From Bacteroidales bacterium (GTDB lineage: Bacteria; Bacteroidota; Bacteroidia; Bacteroidales; UBA7960): a stretch of 6,828 nucleotides of DNA. Both the position numbers and the translations under genes were made by a program. Location of the stretch: the NCBI GenBank assembly GCA_003560215.1, contig PWIY01000393.1, positions 1 through 6,828 of the forward strand, read 5' to 3'. The notes under the pieces were generated by a model, which ran no database searches, was not told the origin of the DNA, and worked only from the letters and a program-made list of their open reading frames with translations. Shown here piece by piece: positions 1 to 4,902 of this stretch (positions are counted from its first letter, which is position 1; each line of letters begins with the position of its first letter).

Positions 1-123
1 GAAGTCCCTCCCCGGTTGATCGCAGGAAAACCATGGGGCAGGGTCAGGGCGGATGTAATCATCACAATGATAGAGGATAAACTGAGAGAAAAAGATGGAT
101 TTCAGGGCCGGTTGTATGGGTGA
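1..123 (+). CDS. C-terminal end of an unrecognised upstream protein (5' partial)
   Basis: Frame 1 is open from the first base to a TGA at 121-123, giving 40 residues of protein-like composition. These include a GKPWGRVRAD stretch (residues 9-18), an amphipathic segment rich in charged and aliphatic residues (about 18-31), and the ending GFQGRLYG. The other two plus-strand frames are interrupted early and look less protein-like. I do not recognise the family. The gene lies on the same strand as the transporter that follows, 81 bp ahead of its chosen start. No intrinsic terminator is visible between the two, so they could be co-transcribed. The frame is seen directly; that it is a real gene is inference from composition and codon choice. 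Confidence 0.55.
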   Translation, partial: EVPPRLIAGKPWGRVRADVIITMIEDKLREKDGFQGRLYG

Positions 124-130
124 TTTTATG

Positions 131-138
131 TAATTTTG
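131..138 (+). promoter_or_regulatory. Possible Bacteroidota -7 promoter element before the transporter gene
   Basis: The sequence TAATTTTG matches the Bacteroidota -7 consensus TAnnTTTG at every fixed position. A good -33 TTTG is lacking: the nearest approximation is GTTG at 111-114, with a short 16-bp spacer. A second weaker candidate, TACTTTTC at 154-161, could use the TTTG at 135-138 as its upstream element, but that spacer is only 15 bp. Either would place transcription start roughly 35-60 bp before the ATG at 205. This is a consensus match only. Confidence 0.35.
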
Positions 139-204
139 GCCAGTTTTTAAGAATACTTTTCACCCTTAATATTGCATTTTATGGAGGAGAGATCTGAGAG
201 AATC

Positions 205-1737
205 ATGGTTGACAGGATGTTGGGCACAATTGAGCGTGTCGGGAACAAGCTTCCGCACCCGGCCACCTTATTTGCCATGTTTGCATTCGCCATTATTATT
301 CTGAGCGGTATTGCCTCATTGTTCAATGTAACGGCTGTTCACCCCGGAACGGGTGAGGAAGTTGAGGCATTTAACCTGCTCAGCCGTGAGGGTTTGCACA
401 TGATTATGGTCAACCTTGTCGTGAATTTTACTTCTTTTGCCCCGCTGGGTACAGTGCTGGTTGCCCTGCTTGGTATCGGGGTTGCTGAATCAAGCGGACT
501 GATGTCAACCAGCCTCCGGCTGCTGGTTTTGTCCGCACCCAAAAAACTGCTGACTTTTGCCATCGTATTTGCCGGTATCCTTTCCAATACAGCCAGTGAG
601 GTCGGGTATGTGGTGCTTGTTCCCCTGGGCGGGATGATTTTCCTGGCCGTTGGCCGCAATCCCATTGCGGGTATCGCTGCCGCCTTTGCCGGTGTGTCGG
701 GTGGTTATTCAGCCAACCTGCTTCTTGGAACCATTGACCCGCTGCTTGCCGGATTATCAGAGGAGGCCGCCCGGATCATTGACCCCACTTACAACGTGAA
801 CCCCACGGCCAACTATTACTTTATGTTTGTATCCACCTTTTTCATTGCCTACATTGGCACATGGGTCACTGAAAAGGTCGTGGTTCCGCGCCTGGGTGAG
901 TACAAAGGAGATGCGCAGCCTGAAGAAATCAAACAGCTAACCAGTGATGAGCGCAGGGGGTTGCGTGCAACCTTCTGGGCGCTTGTTGGTATTGCCCTGC
1001 TGTTGTTGTGGAGTGCCGTTCCCATCGAGGGCGGGATCTGGTCATCGGTTCCCGGTTCAGGTTTCATGCGCGATCCCGAAACAGGAGACCTGCTTCGATC
1101 GCCATTTATGAGCGGGATTGTGGCCATTATATTCATGGTTGCGGCCATTTTGGGTATTGTTTACGGAATTGCTGCCAAAACCCTTGAGAGCAATAAAGAT
1201 GTGATCAACGGGATGGGTAAGTCCATGTCTACCCTGGGTACTTATATTGTGCTTGTGTTCTTTGCCGCCCAGTTTGTGGCCTATTTCAACTGGACCAACC
1301 TGGGGCTGATCTTTGCCATTGAGGGAGCCAACTTTATCGGTTCACTCGGTTTCGGCCGGATCCCGCTGATGATAGCCCTGGTTCTTGTGGCTGCATTTAT
1401 CAACCTGGTAGTGGGAAGTGCCTCTGCCAAATGGGCAATCATGGCCCCCGTATTTATCCCCATGTTCATGCTGCTGGGATACTCCCCGGAGTTCACCCAG
1501 CTGGCATACCGTGTGGGTGACAGTGTAACCAATGTGATTGCCCCGATGATGTCGTATTTTGCCATGATCGTGGCATTTATGGAGCGGTATGATAAAAGAG
1601 CAGGTATCGGAACCATCATTGCCACCATGTTGCCCTATACGTTTATTTTCCTGGGAACGTGGCTGGTCATGCTAATTATATGGATCCTGCTTGGTATACC
1701 GATTGGTCCAGGATCACCGCTGTTCTACGAGCTTTAA
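205..1737 (+). CDS. abgT: AbgT-family transporter (p-aminobenzoyl-glutamate / antimetabolite)
   Basis: Inner-membrane transporter of the AbgT family. Members import p-aminobenzoyl-glutamate (E. coli AbgT) or export p-aminobenzoate and sulfonamides (MtrF, YdaH). The 510 residues match the usual family length. Family stretches are ERVGNKLPHP (10-19), FAPLG near 78-82 and LGIPIGPG near 496-503, with many hydrophobic helices between. Residues reported as functional in MtrF appear conserved with the same spacing: Asp178, Ser407, Trp410, Pro428, Arg436, Asp439 and Pro447. I chose ATG 205 because the purine-rich run GGAGGAGAGA lies just upstream and because it leaves a short tail before the conserved start. 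ATG 181 (518 residues) is the main alternative, and TTG 172 is less likely. No AbgA/AbgB-type hydrolase is in view, so direction and substrate are undecided. The gene is followed by a terminator. Confidence 0.93.
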   Translation: MVDRMLGTIERVGNKLPHPATLFAMFAFAIIILSGIASLFNVTAVHPGTGEEVEAFNLLSREGLHMIMVNLVVNFTSFAPLGTVLVALLGIGVAESSGLMSTSLRLLVLSAPKKLLTFAIVFAGILSNTASEVGYVVLVPLGGMIFLAVGRNPIAGIAAAFAGVSGGYSANLLLGTIDPLLAGLSEEAARIIDPTYNVNPTANYYFMFVSTFFIAYIGTWVTEKVVVPRLGEYKGDAQPEEIKQLTSDERRGLRATFWALVGIALLLLWSAVPIEGGIWSSVPGSGFMRDPETGDLLRSPFMSGIVAIIFMVAAILGIVYGIAAKTLESNKDVINGMGKSMSTLGTYIVLVFFAAQFVAYFNWTNLGLIFAIEGANFIGSLGFGRIPLMIALVLVAAFINLVVGSASAKWAIMAPVFIPMFMLLGYSPEFTQLAYRVGDSVTNVIAPMMSYFAMIVAFMERYDKRAGIGTIIATMLPYTFIFLGTWLVMLIIWILLGIPIGPGSPLFYEL

Positions 1738-1834
1738 GAAGCCGGGACAGTCAGCGGAGAAAGCATATCCCAGGTTGCACAGGTGTTGGCCCGCTGCAGC
1801 GCTGATCAGATTGCCGCATTGATTCTTAAATATA

Positions 1835-1864
1835 AACCGCATCCCATCCGGGGTGCGGTTTTTT
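1835..1864 (+). terminator. Rho-independent terminator after the transporter gene
   Basis: An 11-bp stem (1835-1845 with 1850-1860, one G-T wobble) closes a four-base ATCC loop. The 3' arm runs directly into six T residues (1859-1864). It lies about 100 bp after the transporter stop and before the next gene on the same strand, so it should separate the two transcription units. Confidence 0.85.
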
Positions 1865-1879
1865 CATGAGAAACTTTCG

Positions 1880-1887
1880 TATCTTTA
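1880..1887 (+). promoter_or_regulatory. Possible -7 promoter element for the stress protein / proline dehydrogenase unit
   Basis: TATCTTTA matches the Bacteroidota -7 consensus TAnnTTTG at all fixed positions except the last. The T-tract of the preceding terminator (1859-1864) could supply a loose -33 TTTG-like element, at a spacer of about 16-17 bp. Transcription would then start near 1893, inside the tandem repeat, and would favour ATG 1932 over ATG 1866 as the start of the next gene. This is a consensus match only. Confidence 0.35.
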
Positions 1888-1916
1888 TTCGCCCGATAAA
1901 GATTCGCCCGGTAAAG
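1887..1916 (+). repeat. Two-copy 15-bp tandem repeat in the operon leader
   Basis: ATTCGCCCGATAAAG (1887-1901) is followed directly by ATTCGCCCGGTAAAG (1902-1916). The two copies differ at one base out of 15. The repeat lies between the putative promoter and the ATG at 1932. If translation instead began at ATG 1866, the repeat would be in frame and encode IRPIK-IRPVK inside a very basic N-terminal extension. It could be a regulator or RNA-binding site or a simple duplication. Confidence 0.8.
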
Positions 1917-1931
1917 GGTAAATGTACCAGG

Positions 1932-2843
1932 ATGAAAAGCAGTGATACCATACTTGTGCCGGTTGACTTCTCAGATGTGGCCGGCTACGCCATGGATCAT
2001 GCTTCTGCCATTGCCCGGATGTTCAATTACCGGATTGTGCTGCTGCATGTGGCAGATAAAATGGGGAAGGGCAGCAAGGAAGAATCGGACACGGAAAAGT
2101 CCCTTGCGGATATTGCCACATGGCTTGGCGGCAGCCATGGCGTAAAGGTCAATTACATGATCCGAACCGGCAACATCCTGAAAGTGATCAATGCAGTGGC
2201 AGATAAACTGCAGGCCTCTTTTGTTGTGATGGGTGTGCATGGAAAAAGAGGAGTTTCCCGGCTCACCCAGAGCTATGCATACAAAATGGTATGCGGTTCC
2301 CGTGCACCGGTAATGGTGGTTAAGGACAAGCACCATCACCTTGGTTACCGGAATATTGTGATCCCCATCGACTTTTCCAAGAGAAGCACCCAGAAAATTG
2401 CTCAGGCCATCAAATTTGCCAAATTTTTTGATGCACAAATCCGTGTGTTCGGGTTCCTGTCATCTGACAACAAAGCCAAGATCATCAATAAAGAGGCATT
2501 GCTAAAAAGCGTCACCGGTGTGTTTGAAGAAAACTACGTGAAAGTTACCACCGATCTTGTGGTTGATCCGGGGATGGCCTGGCCTGAGGCGCTGATTGAA
2601 TTCACAGATGAGGTGAAAGGCGAACTGATCATGATTGTTGCGGAACGTGGCGGACGCATCCAGGAAATTTTTAACCCGAACTATACCGAAAAGATCCTTG
2701 ACAATGTGGATGTTCCGGTGCTGACCATTGCTCCCTGCGATGAAGATCTGGCGGAGGAATCAAACTATGACCGTCAGTGGATTGTTACACCATTTGTAGA
2801 TCCCCTGGGTCTCATTGTTAAACCAGGGCCAAAAAAGGATTGA
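1932..2843 (+). CDS. Tandem-domain universal stress protein (UspA family)
   Basis: Cytosolic stress protein of 303 residues made of two Usp domains (about 5-131 and 140-267) and a 35-residue tail. Each domain opens with the typical first strand and acidic residue, ILVPVDFS (7-14) and IVIPIDFS (142-149), and ends with a PVMVV or PVLTI strand. Family members bind ATP or AMP through a G-2x-G-9x-G-S/T signature. Here domain 1 keeps G-x-x-G (101-104) and a Ser, but the later Gly is Gln. In domain 2 (about 237-250) nearly the whole signature is lost. ATG 1932 is chosen because residues from there align with the family. ATG 1866 would add 22 very basic residues encoded through a tandem repeat and abutting the terminator. 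Proline dehydrogenase follows after 21 bp on the same strand, so an operon is likely. The exact role is unknown. Confidence 0.9.
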   Translation: MKSSDTILVPVDFSDVAGYAMDHASAIARMFNYRIVLLHVADKMGKGSKEESDTEKSLADIATWLGGSHGVKVNYMIRTGNILKVINAVADKLQASFVVMGVHGKRGVSRLTQSYAYKMVCGSRAPVMVVKDKHHHLGYRNIVIPIDFSKRSTQKIAQAIKFAKFFDAQIRVFGFLSSDNKAKIINKEALLKSVTGVFEENYVKVTTDLVVDPGMAWPEALIEFTDEVKGELIMIVAERGGRIQEIFNPNYTEKILDNVDVPVLTIAPCDEDLAEESNYDRQWIVTPFVDPLGLIVKPGPKKD

Positions 2844-2864
2844 TCGTAAAATGAATGACTGTAT

Positions 2865-4031
2865 ATGATTGACTTTGACAACACAGAAATCGCATTCAGG
2901 GATAAAAAAAATTATGATTTGAAAAAGGCCCGATGGCTTTTCAGCCTGGTAGGCAGTGATGTGTTGGTAAAAACCGGGTCTGTTTTGCTGCAGGGTGCCC
3001 TCCGCATGAGGTTGCCCGTTAGCTGGGCCCTGAAGCCAACAGTATTCAGCCATTTCTGCGGAGGTGAAACCATTGACGAATGTGATCCGACCATTCGGCA
3101 ACTGGGATCGTCCAATGTGCAGACAATACTGGATTATTCTGCAGAAGGCAAGGAAAGTGAAGAAGATTTTGAGTATACCCGGCAGCAAATACAGGCAACC
3201 ATTGATAAAGCTGTGGATAACAAGCACATTCCCTATGCCGTATTTAAACCTTCCGGTCTGGCACGGGTGGCTTTGCTCGAAAAAGTGCAGGCAGGACATT
3301 CATTGACCGACAATGAGCAGCAGGAAATGGACCGGGTAAAAACCCGCTTTGATCACATTATTTCCTATGGAGCTAAAAGGGGGGTTCCTGTAATGGTGGA
3401 TTCTGAGGAAACATGGATTCAGGAAGTGGTTGACGGAATGGTGGACGACCTGATGCTGCGCTACAACAAGGAAAAACCCATTGTGTTCAATACCCTGCAG
3501 ATGTACCGTCATGACCGGCTTTCCTATTTAAAGGAAACCATTGACCGTTGCCGCAGGGAGGGCGTGTATCCGGCCTTTAAGCTGGTAAGGGGTGCATATA
3601 TGGAAAAGGATCGGGAGCGTGCCCGGAAAGAAAGCAGGCCTTCTCCGATCTACCCCGATAAGGAAGCCACCGACAAGGCTTTTGATGAAGCAACCGCCAT
3701 TTGTCTTGCCAATGCAGACGAGGTGGCCGTATGTATTGCCACCCACAATGAGATCAGCTGCCTGAAGGCTGTGGATGCGATCACCAGCAGTTCTTTGCCC
3801 GCTGACCACCCCCATATTTCTTTTGCACAACTTTTGGGCATGAGTGATCACATTTCCTACAATCTGGCATCTGCCGGATATAATGTGTGCAAATACGTGC
3901 CTTATGGTCCGGTTAAGACGGTGGTTCCATACCTTATCAGGAGGGCGGAAGAAAATACTTCGGTGGCCGGGCAAACTTCCCGTGAATTGTTTCTGATCAG
4001 GAAAGAACTGAGGCGACGTAAAGGCGCATGA
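2865..4031 (+). CDS. Proline dehydrogenase, monofunctional (FAD-dependent)
   Basis: Oxidises L-proline to pyrroline-5-carboxylate using FAD and passes electrons to the quinone pool at the inner face of the membrane. This is the first step of proline catabolism. The 388-residue length suits a stand-alone enzyme; no aldehyde dehydrogenase domain follows, so the second step must be encoded elsewhere. The PRODH barrel is clear: Lys128 in VFKPSG, MVDSEE (177-182), QMYRHDR (212-218), KLVRGAY (239-245), IATHN (291-295), PYGP (346-349), and the proline-carboxylate-binding helix with Tyr356, Arg359, Arg360 and Glu363. These correspond by pattern to the E. coli PutA Tyr/Arg/Arg/Glu set. ATG 2865 gives the standard N-terminus; the ATGs at 2850 and 2854 hit stops at once. 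There is no Shine-Dalgarno sequence. The gene is probably co-transcribed with the upstream stress protein. The 3' end is 5 bp from a convergent gene. Confidence 0.95.
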   Translation: MIDFDNTEIAFRDKKNYDLKKARWLFSLVGSDVLVKTGSVLLQGALRMRLPVSWALKPTVFSHFCGGETIDECDPTIRQLGSSNVQTILDYSAEGKESEEDFEYTRQQIQATIDKAVDNKHIPYAVFKPSGLARVALLEKVQAGHSLTDNEQQEMDRVKTRFDHIISYGAKRGVPVMVDSEETWIQEVVDGMVDDLMLRYNKEKPIVFNTLQMYRHDRLSYLKETIDRCRREGVYPAFKLVRGAYMEKDRERARKESRPSPIYPDKEATDKAFDEATAICLANADEVAVCIATHNEISCLKAVDAITSSSLPADHPHISFAQLLGMSDHISYNLASAGYNVCKYVPYGPVKTVVPYLIRRAEENTSVAGQTSRELFLIRKELRRRKGA

Positions 4032-4036
4032 TTCTT

Positions 4037-4900
4037 TCAGGTCTCTCCGGCAGCCCTTCTTCTTTGCCTGACGGCCTCAAAGGCAAGGATGGCAGCAGAA
4101 GCAGCAAGGTTCAGTGAATCAATCTTTCCGGCCATTGGTATCCTGATGTGCTGATGAGAGACGGCCCTCCATTCGTCAGACAGCCCCTTGTCTTCCGCTC
4201 CAAAAACCAGGGCGGTGGGGCCGGTCATATCTGCTTCATCATAAGGGATGCTGGTTTGCAAAAGTGCAGAAAAAACCGCCGGGACAGAACCTTTCCAGTT
4301 TTCAGCCCGGGTCAGCCACTGAATGGCTTCATGGTTGCTGCAACTGACCACAGGAACGGAAAAAAGACATCCCAGGCTCGATCGTATCACATTGGGATTG
4401 TAAATGTCTGTCCGGCTGTCGGTCACAATCAGTGCATCCGCTCCAGCGGCATCGGCAGTACGCAGGATGGCACCCAGGTTGCCCGGCTTTTCAACTCCTT
4501 CAATCACCAGCAAAAGGGGCGATTCAGGCAGCGAAAGGTTTTCAAGGCTCATATCCCCCTGTTTTCCGATCAGCAAGACACCCTCTGCATCTTTTCGCCA
4601 GGCAAGTTTGTTATATACTGTCCGGCTTACCGTTGTAACGGAATGGGTTAGCCGGTCAGGAACCGGAAGTGGATAGGCCGGATCCTCCCTGTAGATATCA
4701 GGGCAAAGAAGCAGCCGGGCCGAAAGAATTCCGGCAGAAAGAGCCAGTGATACCTCCCGTCGGCCTTCAGCCACAAACAATCCGGATCTGCGGCGTTCGG
4801 CAGGTTTTTGCTGAAGCCTGACAATGTCCTTCACAAGCTGGTTCTGTAAGCTGGTGATGTGTTCTTCCATATCCCGCACCCGGTTAAAAGTTATCTGCAT
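4037..4900 (-). CDS. SpoU/TrmH-type RNA 2'-O-ribose methyltransferase
   Basis: SAM-dependent enzyme of the SPOUT (knotted) class that methylates a ribose 2'-OH in rRNA or tRNA; the target nucleotide cannot be read from sequence. The 287 residues have an N-terminal RNA-binding-like region (about 14-115, including GLFVAEGRRE at 40-49) and a C-terminal SpoU domain. Motif 1 is EGVEKPGNLGAILRTAD (134-150, with Asn141 and Arg147), an intermediate motif is NPNVIRSSLG (168-177), motif 2 is FGAEDKGL (233-240) and motif 3 is IPMAGKIDSLNLAASAA (254-270). The start is set at ATG 4900, which overlaps the upstream stop. ATG 4870 (277 residues) fits the usual family N-terminus equally well; ATG 4957 would run far into the upstream gene. 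It is second in a minus-strand operon and convergent with proline dehydrogenase. Confidence 0.93.
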   Translation of the reverse strand: MQITFNRVRDMEEHITSLQNQLVKDIVRLQQKPAERRRSGLFVAEGRREVSLALSAGILSARLLLCPDIYREDPAYPLPVPDRLTHSVTTVSRTVYNKLAWRKDAEGVLLIGKQGDMSLENLSLPESPLLLVIEGVEKPGNLGAILRTADAAGADALIVTDSRTDIYNPNVIRSSLGCLFSVPVVSCSNHEAIQWLTRAENWKGSVPAVFSALLQTSIPYDEADMTGPTALVFGAEDKGLSDEWRAVSHQHIRIPMAGKIDSLNLAASAAILAFEAVRQRRRAAGET

Positions 4901-4902
4901 TA
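4898..4902 (-). other. TAATG stop/start overlap between the two minus-strand genes
   Basis: On the minus strand the stop TAA (4902-4900) shares its last A with an ATG (4900-4898), giving TAATG. Such an overlap commonly supports translational coupling by re-initiation, and it is the reason this start was chosen. No convincing Shine-Dalgarno sequence is seen for it. If ATG 4870 is the real start, there would instead be a 29-bp gap. Confidence 0.6.

Noticed and set aside
1738..1865. The frame of the transporter gene stays open after its TAA for about 42 codons, up to a TGA at 1867-1869, with a protein-like sequence.
   Set aside because: A run of this length without a stop is not rare by chance, the transporter already has full family length and a normal C-terminus, and the stretch contains the terminator hairpin.
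2760..3299. A 179-codon open frame on the minus strand.
   Set aside because: It lies antisense to the stress protein end and proline dehydrogenase, both clear by motif; its sequence shows no recognisable domain.
3528..3974. A 148-codon open frame on the minus strand.
   Set aside because: It is antisense to the conserved core of proline dehydrogenase and has no domain-like features.
4061..4089. A 9-bp hairpin (4061-4069 with 4081-4089) near the convergent gene ends, considered as a shared terminator.
   Set aside because: It lies inside the methyltransferase coding region, has an 11-base loop, and has no T-tract on either strand.
4148..4651. A 167-codon open frame on the plus strand.
   Set aside because: It is antisense to the methyltransferase gene, whose SpoU motifs are unambiguous.
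4886..4893. A TAACTTTT sequence on the minus strand, considered as a promoter -7 element for the methyltransferase gene.
   Set aside because: One mismatch to consensus and no TTTG at a suitable distance upstream; the TAATG overlap favours co-transcription.
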